Shown here one piece after another: positions 35,758 through 47,284 of a DNA stretch of 64,000 bases (its first letter is position 1; every line of letters starts with the position of its first letter). The notes below the pieces were generated by a model, which ran no database searches, was not told where the DNA came from, and was given only the letters and a program-made list of their open reading frames with translations. The translations under genes and the position numbers were made by a program. The DNA lies in contig OY292276.1 in NCBI GenBank assembly GCA_958496175.1, forward strand, positions 17,068,001-17,132,000, read 5' to 3'. This DNA comes from Sisyra terminalis. Lineage: Eukaryota; Arthropoda; Insecta; Neuroptera; Sisyridae.

Positions 35758-36370
35758 TAATTTGTTCGATAATTATATTTATTGTATTTTAATAAAATAT
35801 TCAAACTAAAAGCTTAAAATTTTGTAGAAGAATATCAAAAATAAGAAAGTATTAGAGCTTAAAAAATTAATAAAGTGAAAATTTAATTATAATTCTAGTA
35901 GATATTCTAAATGTCATGTAAAAGAGTTGGTAACATTAAGTGTCAATCATATTCTTGAAAAAAAACATATTTGTTTTCCATACAATAATTTTATTATGCA
36001 TTGGGGTAGTCAGATAAACTCCTGATATTAAAAACCAAAGAAAAAAAAGGCAAATCTTTGGTATAACTACCTTTATTATACTCTTGATGATTTTTAATAA
36101 CAATAATTGAAAACAACAATGACTTTCACCGATTCTTTACTAAACCTTTACTTCACTATCATTTTATTCCAATTCTACAATATGGGACCACTGGAGTACC
36201 ATTAAGAAAATATTAGTTTGGAAACAAAAGGGTTTGTTATAAAATTATTTAGTTTCTGATTTCTGAAACTCTTATATAAAAGTACATTTTGAAAAGTTAT
36301 TAGTTCAAAGTAATTAAATTTGATGAAGTATAAAGTAAAATTGGCAGAAATAAATAAAAAAATTGTTTTT
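35758..36370. other. AT-rich non-coding stretch
   Basis: No gene or repeat recognised between the LINE relic and the hammerhead palindrome. Confidence 0.35.
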
Positions 36371-36375
36371 CTTCT

Positions 36376-36424
36376 TTATTACGACGCGTTTCAACAGTTT
36401 TTGACTGCCATCATCAGGTAATAA
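36376..36424 (-). ncRNA. Hammerhead ribozyme, left arm
   Basis: Inverted twin of the + strand copy with the same core boxes and 7-bp stem I. Here stem II is GGCAG/CTGTT, five pairs with two wobbles, so this copy should fold better. All core bases are intact. Confidence 0.72.
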
Positions 36425-36447
36425 TTATATTATAATTATATTTATAA

Positions 36448-36496
36448 TTATTACCTGATGATGACAATCAAAAACTGTTGAAACGCGTCGTAATAA
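36448..36496 (+). ncRNA. Hammerhead ribozyme, right arm
   Basis: CTGATGA at 36,455-36,461, stem II GACA/TGTT (four pairs, one wobble), GAAAC at 36,480-36,484, loop GC, GTC ending at 36,489 (predicted cleavage after this C), then GTAATAA closing stem I with TTATTAC. All core bases fit CUGANGA/GAAA/UH. Stem II is weaker than in the left arm. Confidence 0.7.
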
Positions 36497-36501
36497 AGAA
36501 G

Positions 36502-39500
36502 AAATTGAGTCTCATAAGATATATATTATTGTCCATTAATTTATTGTGACTCAGAAATAAATCAAATATTTATCAATGTTAAAGTGTTTCTTTTAGATTC
36601 TTCAGTGCTCAATTTCGCTGGTTTTACTGTAAAACTAAATAAATATAATAGTATCAAATAATTAACAATTTTTGCAGTTTTTTATGAGTTTACAATATAT
36701 TTTTAGCAAAAAAATACGAAAATTATAACGCCGTATATAATTTGAACTCCTTTCTTTTTGTTGGCCAAAAGTTCATTATGTCGTCCAAATGTAGGCGTTG
36801 AAGAACTTTTCCTACAAAATCAATAGGAAGTTTTCATGGAAAGTTTGTATGCATTCGAATGGTAAAAATAGAAAAATTTCATCTCACTTCTTTCATGAAT
36901 TAAGAGCTATTTATTAACTTCGTAAGACATGTTTTTTTTTCATGTCTGTATTTCTCCTTTCCTTAAGTGATAAAAATCTATACCGTAAATAAAAAAAAAT
37001 GCAAAACTCGTGATCTCATCCTCATCCCCTCAAAAATACTTTCATAATTAATAAGAGAATCCGTATAAAACATTTTATATAAACAAACTACGGTATAACG
37101 GAAAAAAAATATTTGGATTGGAAATTTTATGAGGCCTTACTGATTTATTTCCAAGACAGCTTGTATAGCAATATTTTTCCCACTAGTTATAATTTAATAA
37201 TTTTTGCTGCAAATTTATCTTTATCAAACATTATATATTTTCAATTTAGTTACTTTTATTTAAAAATCCATTGCAGAAAGTCAACGAGACTCATAAATTT
37301 ATGGCATACTCCACCGAAAGAAAATTGGAAATATGTTTATGTGAATTTTCCAGTAATCTATTTACATTTGAATTTTACATTTCGTTTAAATAGTTCTTTC
37401 GGAGTACTGTTTTCAGCTGAAGCTTAGAACTTGCCAAGTCTGAAGTATTAAAGTTCAAAATTCAATCGTACCAATGCATTTCTCTAACTGAGTTAGCGTT
37501 TCTAGCTTTCCTTTCAAATACATTGCCCATTACTTTACAAGTAGATCAAGGAGTTTGCTGCATTTGCATATCAACTTTGTTACGTATACTCGTCTTCAGT
37601 AAAAATTGTTACTTGACTTTGATACTTATGAATATATTATTAAATAATTTACATTCTAACAAATATTCCACTTCTTGCATATGTAAAGGAGAATTTTTAT
37701 ATTTTTGAGTAAATCTTAGCTGGCCTAGTTTTCATCTTTACCCCCTTACATAGAATATGAATAATTAACAGTAATGAGGAATTTATTTTTGCAAACAGCT
37801 TTTTTAATTGGTTTTAATCCTTTTTTTTAATTAAAACACATTCACTTTGGTTATTAAAAAGCAAAAAATATGTTATCTATTAAACGAGATCGATTTTTTA
37901 TTTTAGTTGGTGTTATGTAAAAAAAATGTTTTTCATTGGAAAACTAAATTCTATGATAAAACCCAACACAATAAAATAAATGTTGTTTAACAATATAAAG
38001 CTGAGTGCTTTATATATAAAATATTTACAAGTCTATCATCATTAAATTTTCGAGAATATGAATAAAAGTTATTCAACAAAGCATTCGTGGGTCGGTTTGA
38101 ATTGCCCAATTCCTTTGTCTTTCTAAAAATATTTTCAACCCTCCAACGCAAAACAATAAACAAACTTTCTTTTTAAATCATCTGGGATATCTTTATCAAT
38201 TTATATTTTGATTCTTTCGCCAATTTTTCTCTTATGCCAAATCCATCATTTTTGCATTAAGGCCGGAAAATATTTAGTTTCAAACAAAAAGATTTCAACT
38301 ATTAGTCGAACAAAAGTTCACCCATATAAAATTATACTCAATGTTAGAACGAACGTTTTTATACATTATCAAAAAAAATTTACACGTAAACGTATCTAAG
38401 TAACTTTTGAAAAGTAAAATTTATGTTTCAATAAATTAACAAGTTCTAAAAGCCACGTAGAAATATTCTCGTAGGTTGTAAAACAAAGAAAACTTTTTGG
38501 ATACGTAGAATCTTGTTCAAAGGACATAAATATTGTAACAAATTCAACATGCGAATCCGGAAAAGGAGGCAATGGGATCAATGCGTGACCATAATGCACC
38601 CACTACCCCCATTGGGGTGAGTTTAAACACGCATTTCATATTTCTACGACGGGTCGTTGAGTAAATGCTCTGCGGTAATCGTCACTGACGGACTGATGTA
38701 AATTTCATCCCTTAGGGTGTGCCTGTGTTTGAACATGTAAATGCCTTTTAAATATATCAATTAGTAGCAAATGATTTAACGTCTCACCCTTTTCTAACTC
38801 GACAATTTCCTCATTCGTCCTGTGTTTACATAATAAAGATAAACGTACACTATAACATGTAATAATATATCTTATATGAACATATTTATGGGAACAAATA
38901 TAGCCACATTTATTCATACACATCAAGTCCCAACAAAATCATCCTATTTTCTCTCTCTTTATTTCAATCCCTTTTCTGTCGTCTATGTTATTATTAAGCC
39001 CACTCTATCATCCAAGTCCATCATTCTATGCCGTAATTTTGAATGGTTCGTTATTAGAAGGCAAAATATTGATTTTGTCGACAAAATAAACATAAACCAA
39101 GCCTAAAACTTTTCACCGTAAACGTCGTTCCAACAACAAAATGTAAATTGTCAAATCAAATAACATGTTGATGAATATTGAAAATTTCAATCTCGTTTTG
39201 TTACGCTAATCCAATTCGAAGTAATCTTTTTAAGGAGTAATCTTCTTTTTTTTTACTGCCTCATTAATTACAGACGAAATTGAACAGATAAACCTGAAAT
39301 TCATCTCAATTAAAAATTGAAATAAAGCAGATTTGTCAATTATGTCAATTTGTATTTACACCATTAATCTGGAAGCCTCTAATCGGCTCAGATTTTGGTC
39401 GAGGGTAGTAATTGCTGCGTTTATTAATTGTATTTCAATTCAAACAAAGGGAGTTTTTAAAGTACTGTTAATAATTTACGGTGGCATTTATAAATTTTTT

Positions 39501-40562
39501 TAAAAAAAAAAATCAATTATGTTTTTAAATAATTCTGAGTACTTAAATTGAGGAAAATGATGATTTAACTTTCTGTTTTCCCCATTTTCGAAATTGATCC
39601 CTGTTATTTGAATTTCGAAAGCCACGAATGCTAATATATCAATGGCTTGAGTTAATTTCTAATTGATTAATCCCAAGCGATAGTGTACGCGTTTAGAGTT
39701 TCTAATTTAAACAGGTGTGCTTTTGGTAGATTAGTTATATGTGCAATACACGCAATATGCAACACAAGTAATCCTTCTGTTTAACAACGGAGTTTCTCAT
39801 TGAAAGGTATAGGTACTACATATGCATAAACATATGTAGAATATGCAACAGTATGATAGAATTATAACTTCTCTTTAATCGAAAATGAGAGCAATATTGA
39901 GACTCCTCCCTGCATTTCAATCAATACACGAATTAATTTACTAATGCGAATAATTTGATCTCCGACATATAAGCAATTGTGTTTTGAAATAATCAACTGG
40001 AACACACTGATATCATTCACGTAATTCCATATTAAAAGCACATAGCTTTTACTGTAAATACCAAGAGAACTCGTCTTTTCCAATTTCATGCTGTAATTTT
40101 TCCAGTCTTTAAAATAAATTATTCTCTTTATCGTAAAATGCTCTTGTAAATTAATGCTAAGTACTAAAAATCAAGTAGTTCTTTGAAGTCGCCATCATTT
40201 TCTTTTATAAACGTAATGTAAAACTAATGTTCAATGAAGCATTAACAAGTCGTCTAACTTGAATTTAATAACCTTAATGTGAAGCTATATATAGTAACTA
40301 GGTTTATAAAATTAATAATTTAACGCCGTCCGTAAAATAAACTTTTGGGTGTATAGTTTCCAAAAACGGAAAGCAATTATCTACAAATTATAGTACGGAT
40401 TCATTTGGAATATGATTTTGTGGGTTTGAACTACCCAAACGAATATTTAAATGCGGCCTATCTGAAATCTTATTCTTACTCAAGCAATTTGCAAACTTTC
40501 ATTGCGAAAATTGGTATTTAAATAATTAGAATTGTATTTAACACACTTGTTTTATTATTTTA
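36502..40562. other. AT-rich non-coding stretch
   Basis: No supported gene. The longest frame, 104 codons at 37,113-37,427 (+), encodes an aromatic, hydrophobic, AT-driven peptide without known motifs. 38,560-38,720 is more GC-rich (cccactacccccattgggg, ctacgacgggtcgttg) and may be a conserved element. Other frames (37,523-37,708, 38,208-38,399, 38,396-38,599, 38,705-38,926, 38,876-39,106, 39,862-40,089) have no recognisable domain. Confidence 0.35.
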
Positions 40563-41680
40563 CTAGTAGTTGCCCGTTGTATTCGCAACTAATGGTTTTA
40601 TCTCAATAAAATGTTTAATATGAGACAATGTAGAGTTAATCAATAATCGAAATTTTAAATTTAATAATCAAAGTACTGTTAATATAAAAAAAATTATCTA
40701 AAATTATATTAAGAAATAAAATATAAGTGTTTTTTTTTGTATCATTTTAATAACAATATTTTAAATAACGTCATTTCACTAAATTAGTATCAAAGTTTAA
40801 TACTTATGTAGTACTTATACCAAATAGGCGATTTTGAATTTTGGTTCGTTTTTCAACAATCAAACGTTTTAAAATCTTTTTTATTTTATGAACCAATGGT
40901 TGTGATCTGGACTAATTATATATTCGGCTGAAAAGCATTAAGGTAGCAATTTTTTACCATATATTTCACTGTCAATTCAAATATAAAATCTTCGATACTA
41001 ACTTTTTTTCGGTATTTAGAATTCATATTCGAATTTACTTCCACGCTTTCCACCTATTTCCAACAATTTTGTATGTACAACGTCTAAATGTGCGAAATCG
41101 AATAGCTTTTTAGTCATGTTAATTAGCATAAAGGTCATTATTTTTTTTCGTTTTACATTGTATTTTCAAATATAAGTGCACATTTGTGTCGATAAAATTT
41201 GGAAAGTGTTTTTCTTATATGATGCACATATATAGTAAGAAAGGGTTTTTCAAAATTTCTCCCCTAAAAAAGTGAACAACGGTAGCAAAGTTTGTAAGGG
41301 ATAACGTTAAATAAACAATTGAAATTTCAAATTTAATAGTCAATCAAAGTCCGTTCAAAGCGAAACGTTATTACTGCTTAATATAAAACAAAGTTGATTT
41401 ATTATTAGAAACAAAAACTTAGGATCTGCTTAAAAATTTAATCTCTGATTGATATATCTGAAAAGGTTAAGTTAAGTTTAAAAGTGAGAATTATGTTTTT
41501 TGGTTTTCACATATTGTAAACCTGAAAATCCGAAATACGTATTCACAAGTAGATACATTAGTGAGCGAGTACCCATACCAACGTTTTAAATGCGTAAGTG
41601 GGGATAACAGAGCGCATGCGTATAGCCTATTCTGCACGAACGCACGGCAAGATAGTCAATTTATATATAAGATGTTAAAG
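40563..41680 (+). mobile_element. Possible decayed non-autonomous retroelement
   Basis: Begins ctagtagttgcccgttgt, which resembles a widespread 3'-region motif of insect LINE-derived repeats (an 'actag...gcccg' word), and ends near tttatatataagatg, a common tail-like word of the same group. Between them are GC-richer patches such as 41,560-41,650 (gtgagcgagtacccatacc). No protein remains. Assignment rests on motif resemblance only. Confidence 0.3.
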
Positions 41681-43909
41681 CTGTCATTTTATATATTCAT
41701 TTAATTCAGCGTATTTAGTATTTCACACTTTGGTATGCTAGTAAAAAAAATAGAATTTTCCTCCTTAAATGTTATAGGAAACCATCATGAAATCATGTTT
41801 ACTAAAAGCGTTTTTTTATGAAAATTTTCGTTGAAAAAAAGAAATTATTCGATTATATTTTGTTCCGAAAATAATTTATCGCCATTTGAACTCATCAAAC
41901 ATAAATATGAATCAAATTTTTCCGACTTTCAATCTTCATAACTAAAGCAATACCTTGCGTCTAGACTTGCGGAAGTAATCAATTGAATAATATTGTAAAA
42001 AAAAAAAAATAACTTAATACACAACTATTACGATAACGATAACGTTAACGATATTGGACAACTTCATCAATTAAATATTTTCAACTCTAAAACAATGATA
42101 TCATCTAGAAAATAATAAAAGTTCAACGAAAAAATAAAATCCAAAGCAATAAATGAACAAGTAAATCCTGCAGCTTAAGACACAATGAAACTAGTATTCC
42201 TATTACAAATAAATGAAAAACGTGAAATAAGTAAAATGTCAAAGACAAATATTTTCCTTTAACGTCAAGAGTAGATCGATCACTTAATCGTTTAAAAGAT
42301 GATGAAATAGGAAAAAAATGATCTAATTCTTCAATGAACTTACAAGTCCAAGTACCAGGTATTATTTTTTTTAAAAAAAAGCACATTTTGCGATTATTGA
42401 TTTGTTCCTCTGTAATTTTGTTCCAAAACAAATAATTTATAGATATATCCCCAATTATAATTCATTTTTTATTTTCCAATTTTCATTATTTTATTATTTT
42501 TTTTAAAAAAAAAATATGAAAACTAAATGAATGAAAATGTGTCAAAAATGACAAATTTGCTCTCGGCATGCGTTTTTAAATAGAATTTCCATTAATAGTC
42601 GTTAACTTTTCCAACGACATATTTGCTAATTAACCAAGCCAGGCCACATGCCATAATACCCATACAGGCGTAATATTCATACCCATACATTGATTAGCAA
42701 TTAAGGGGGAATATGATGTCTGAATCATACGTTACATGATAATTTCGTTACGTAGGATTAACGTTAGTGCAATCCCCTGCATTTATTTAGAAAATATGGC
42801 AAATTTCGCTATCGGTAATTACCTTAATCGAATTTAATGCATTTTTATGACGTTATAAACGATTTTTTTTTAATTTCAATTACATCATCAACCAACCACC
42901 ACAAGAGAGACTGGAAAGTTATTTTAGATGTAAAAATAAAATTAAATGAAATTTTAGATTACCCTTGCACCATCGTATGTCTTCAAGACTTCTTTTTAAC
43001 GACTTACATTTTCTTCCAATGGTACTGTAGCACTCCCATTTAATTACTACTGAAAATCGTTCTGTGTTATAAAGCCCAGCATATTCTTACCTCAAAGTAT
43101 TATATTCAATTAATAGAATAAAGTTTCTCTAATAAAATATTAGTAGGTGCAAATTAAAGCTATGTAATTGCGTTTTAACCTTATTGACCATATTATTTCA
43201 CCCCATTAACCCCTTATTTCTACGTTAACTCCATTTTTATAACGAATCAACTACAAATTCGAAATGTTTCCAAGTTGAATTACCCAAATAAATTACTTCA
43301 AATTATAACAGTTAATCTAATCTTATTTTTTCCTGAAACAAATTTTCATTAAACTTATTACTTGAAAAGCTTTCCCTTACAAAAAAGTTTATCTATTTTC
43401 AGATTGAAATGAATAATTAATAAGAAATAAAATAAATATTGAATGCCAATATAAATCGATTTAAGTTGAAATAGAAAATTTTTACGACTTTTTAGTTTTC
43501 GAACAAAATAATCTATAGCATTAAAGTTTGCAACTTCAACTTAAAATTACTATTACTTTTATTTTATGTGATGCAATAAAACAGTAAATCTAAGTACGAA
43601 TAGCTTTTAGATAAACCTACTATTAAAGTTCAACGAAAGTTTTAAGTGAGTGAAAGAAGTTATTGTAAATTCATTTCCTCTCCGCTCCGCGGCCCTTTTC
43701 ACAATTTGTTATCTTGACAATTGATTTTAAAGACTGAAAGGTTAAGCTCGTTAAACTTTTGATTGTTGGAAAGGATTTCGTTAAATGATGATTAAATTGA
43801 TAAGTTGAAACTCTCAGTTGAAAACAAGGCAGAAATATTATCAAGTCGTTTTAGTAAGCTTAAACTACGGAAAGGTTTCTCATTTAAATTATACACATTA
43901 TCAAATTTT
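41681..43909. other. AT-rich non-coding stretch
   Basis: No supported gene. The 102-codon frame at 42,123-42,431 (-) has a hydrophobic C-terminal half but no recognised domain or gene context. 42,545-42,720 is of mixed composition with repeated ATTA and cccatac words and could be regulatory. Confidence 0.35.
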
Positions 43910-44345
43910 GAACAATTTTTGTCTTTTATCTTATTTTAAGACAACTTTTCTTAAATAAATATTACTTTTTAAGCTATAACATGTGTACAGAATCCTTAAT
44001 TTAAATTCATTTTCAAAGGCATCAAATTTCTTCTCTACTAAAATACTATGAGAAGTTATACATAAGTATAACGTATTTCACGACCAATAAATGTGATGTT
44101 TTTTTTTAAATTTAGTATCATGACTTTAAGTAAAATGATGAGATTATAGTACTTCTTTAATACATAAATTAAAAGTGATTTCATTATCAGCTCAATATTT
44201 TGATACTCTCATTAAAGTTCTTTACATTTTATGAAATAGAATTAAGGATTCTGTACTAGTAGTGTAAATAATTAATAGAGATTCTAGAGAATTTGTCTTA
44301 AAATAAAAAATAATTAAGAAAAATGAAATAGTTGAAAAAAATTCA
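43910..44345. repeat. Degenerate inverted-repeat element
   Basis: Segments at about 43,910-44,010 and 44,235-44,345 are imperfect inverted copies (tgtcttttatcttattttaag with ttaaaataaaaaataattaag; gtacagaatccttaatttaaa with gaattaaggattctgtac). They are separated by about 220 bases of AT-rich DNA. Likely an old MITE; no target duplication identified. Confidence 0.5.
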
Positions 44346-44806
44346 GAACAATTCAGAACAATTTCAATTATCAATTTTCTGTTCTGTACAATTTTTGTTA
44401 AATAAACAATTAGAACAAAAAACCCTCACAAGTAGTTAACGTTTCAAAACCATTCTTAGTAATGTTTAATCTAACAGAAAGCTTTAATAGCATTAAAGAA
44501 ATTGTAAATAAATTTATTTCATTAGGGATATTTAAAAGAAGAAAAAGACCATTGATGGTCGCCTACGCCTTGGCACGCCAAGAAAAATAAGAGATATTTA
44601 TAAGATATACTATTAAAAATGTGCCAACAAAAGAAATTGTAATCAAAAATTCTATTTTAAACATAAAATAAATTTAAAAAAATAAACTTTTACTGGATAA
44701 CTTGCACAAAAAAAAAAATACAAATTTCATTCATATAGCTTGAAAGCGTTTCGGGTTTATTCATTTTTTTTTATATTGGCTATAAGAATATATTTGATAT
44801 TAAAAT

Positions 44807-45261
44807 AAAAATATTAAGTATCATTAGTTATTCAAATTATGTGTTATTATATTTTATCGTTTTGCGACTATTCAATGTTGGTAAAATTAAAACTAAGAAT
44901 TATTTCAAAATAAAATTTTTTCGCTGACTTTGAACAGTTATACTGTGTATACAATATATAGGATATATTGCGGTCCAATTTATGTAGTATAATTTAATAT
45001 AATAATATATAAAAATCATACCGTAAACATAAATTTGAACAAAACTTCAAACAAAAATATTCGTAACGTATTGCCCAGATTCGTATTTCGATTGCCAAGC
45101 AATCTTCCTCAGTGGTCATCAAGTAGTTTGGATCACTCCGTAACTGCTTTATGATGATTCACCAAAATATTAAATATCATTAGTAATTCAAATTGTGTGT
45201 TATTATATTTTCTCGTCTTGCGACTATTCAATGTTGTTAAAATTAAAACTAAGAAGTATTT
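44807..45261. repeat. Direct repeats of ~99 bp (period 357) around a hammerhead ribozyme
   Basis: 44,807-44,905 and 45,164-45,261 are direct copies, about 90% identical, containing tgtgttattatatttt and tgcgactattcaatgttg. The intervening segment holds a hammerhead on the - strand. This looks like one and a quarter tandem units of a ~357-bp repeat, or a short insertion flanked by LTR-like repeats. The region just before the first repeat has no matching hammerhead, so only one ribozyme copy is kept. Confidence 0.7.
45073..45118 (-). ncRNA. Hammerhead ribozyme
   Basis: On the - strand: GACCA, CTGAGGA (45,112-45,106; position 7 of the core may be any base), a perfect six-pair stem II GATTGC/GCAATC with loop TTG, GAAA (45,089-45,086), a short stem III T/A with loop ACGA, then TC as the cleavage dinucleotide. 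TGGGC next to it can pair with GACCA for a short stem I. The core is intact by the CUGANGA/GAAA/UH rule, making it a good candidate for an active ribozyme. Confidence 0.6.
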
Positions 45262-46394
45262 ATTATACACTCGTATTATATACAATTAGGTCTAGTTTAT
45301 GTTGACCATTCTCGAATTTGTTAAAACAATCCCAAAATTTGAAAGAAATAAATATTGCAAAGTTTTAGTTCTTTGCAATAACGTTTACATTGTCATCAAA
45401 TAATTGAAGATTTATTTGCGATTGGCTTTTGATTTCATTTTTCTGTTTACTAAACTACAATTGAAAAAAAAAAATGTTCTCCACATAATAAGTATCAAGA
45501 GCGTCAAAAATAAAGTAGAAAGAAAACACAAAATTTGATTTTTAAATTCAATTAGATCCCAAAGTAATTCCTTCACTGTTGTTTAAGTTTTTGCAAATGT
45601 CCATTCGTTGATTCTGGCCAAATAAATCTGAAAATTTTTGTATTTCGGTATGCTTTAGAAGCGTTAAAAGTAATGCCAATTTCAAATGAAAGAAAGTTTG
45701 AAGACGTTTTTTGCCCATATGTTATTAAGAAAAAATGTTTTTTTTATTTCGACAATCCGCAAGCTAAATTTAGCTTCTAACAATTGTATTATATTTGTAC
45801 CCTAAAATAAAAACCAATATAATTTCTCTACAGCAATTGGCTCCCTAAAAACCAAAAAGTATTGCCTCTTTTTTATTAATGTATAAATTGTGGTTTCTTA
45901 AATTTACATATTTTCTTTGAAATTTTTTCAACCCATAATTTATGACAAATTTTATCTATCCTTATATAATGAAGAAGGGTAGTCATTCGACGATAATTAC
46001 TTTAATTTCAGCTGGACTGCTTTACTTTTAATTCAGTTTCAATAATTTAGATAATTGACCGAAACTTTATTGTTTAATTGTGCTTATGTTAAAAAGTGGT
46101 ATTTTTACAGCTAGATAGTGAAATTTACCTTCTAGAAAAAATTTATCTGGAGGATAGAAAAAATATACTTATTTTTACCTAAAAAAAGTTTTATGTGTAG
46201 AATAAGTATGTAGAATTAATCTAACAGATAAATTTTATCTTTTAAATAACTACCTTAAGGATACCCGATCCTAAGTAGAATAAGTCTTTGGTAAAGCTCT
46301 TTTGTAAATACTAAACTTTCTTATACATTAAAAATTAATTTTTACCACTTTGTTTTTACAGCACCTCAAAGCCACGAGCTTAAAAACGGGCTTA
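45262..46394. other. AT-rich non-coding stretch
   Basis: No gene seen. 46,095-46,265 loosely resembles segments at 3,225-3,345 and 11,545-11,690 (ggtatttttac with agataaattttatc words), perhaps an old dispersed repeat. Confidence 0.35.
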
Positions 46395-46551
46395 TTCCTA
46401 ATATCTCCGGCGCCACGATTTAAGAACGGATTATGGTAGAAGAAGCCTAAATAAATCGAAAATTAAGAATACCAATTTGCGAGTTTTCGCTTCGTTTTCT
46501 TAGAAAATAGGTTTTTAGTAGAAAAATTACAATGTTATTTCTTATGGGAAA
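46395..46551. repeat. Left member of a 157-bp inverted-repeat pair
   Basis: Starts ttcctaatatctccggcgcc and ends cttatgggaaa. Its reverse complement lies at 53,527-53,683 with one mismatch found by eye (taagaacgg against taggaacgg). The two copies face each other across 6,975 bases that contain the satellite array. It is GC-richer than its surroundings. It could be the terminal repeat of a large non-autonomous DNA transposon, or an independent repeat inserted twice. Confidence 0.88.
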
Positions 46552-47284
46552 TCAATTTGTATAAATCCGCCAACGGCCTACTTCAACGGATAACGATATT
46601 TTCATCGCAAAGGTTTTTGTTGCGGTCCTTATTTTAGGCATGTAGATTGAGTTAATTCCATATTTCATTTAAATTATTCGATCAAGAATCAAGGTACCTT
46701 GCAATCAATGTTACTAAGTAAAATGGGCAGCTGTTGTCACAACAATTTTACAGCAGGGATATTTTAGGAAATATTCAACATTTTGTAATGGTCGATTTTT
46801 AGCGAAAATAAATTACAAATCGAATTTCAAAATTGTTTCGAAAGTCTAACAGGCATTTAATTTTAAAAATTGTATAACGACAGATATTGGAAATGTTTCA
46901 TAAAATGTTTCTAAATTCAATTCCAATTTTTTTTTCGTAAGTTTCTACAATTAAATTTTTAAACTAATGTATATAAAATTTAGGCTACCTTACCAATAAA
47001 TGAAGCAGCCTATTGTCACAAATTCACTCAATTTTGTCAAATCACAAATTATCACACTAAAAACACGACTGGTGAGGTTGAACTATTTTACAAGAATGAA
47101 GAAAGACAAAATTTATTTAATAAAAATTAAAAGAATAGCCTACTAAAATTTAACAGTATAAGAAATTATATTTTCTTGGAACGGGTAACTCTGATCCATT
47201 CAGAACCACTCATGAAAATAACATTACCAAATTTAAGATCAGTTTTCCATAAAATGTCTCCCTACATTAGCATTTTAGTATTTT
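46552..47284. other. Spacer between inverted repeat and satellite array
   Basis: AT-rich with no gene. It does not match the corresponding spacer on the right (51,961-53,526), so the inverted repeat does not continue inward. Confidence 0.4.

Larger units (their letters stand above)
36371..36501. repeat. Near-perfect palindrome carrying a hammerhead ribozyme in each arm
   Basis: 59-base arms (36,371-36,429 and 36,443-36,501) differ at two positions and are joined by a 13-base AT spacer. Each arm, read toward the outside, has TTATTAC, CTGATGA, a stem II, GAAAC, GC, GTC and GTAATAA. TTATTAC and GTAATAA form a perfect 7-bp stem I, and A-C/G-U around the GC loop gives the two-pair stem III of minimal type I hammerheads. 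The self-complementary ACGCGT at stem III would favour dimeric folding. There is no coding sequence; likely a Penelope-like LTR or retrozyme derivative. Confidence 0.85.

Noticed and set aside
37113..37427. 104-codon open frame on the + strand
   Set aside because: Composition follows the local AT bias, with many F, Y, I, L and N, no known motif, no convincing splice or poly(A) context, and lengths like this are expected by chance in 64 kb.
42123..42431. 102-codon open frame on the - strand with a hydrophobic C-terminal half
   Set aside because: No recognised domain, and the hydrophobicity follows from T-rich codons; no supporting gene signals.
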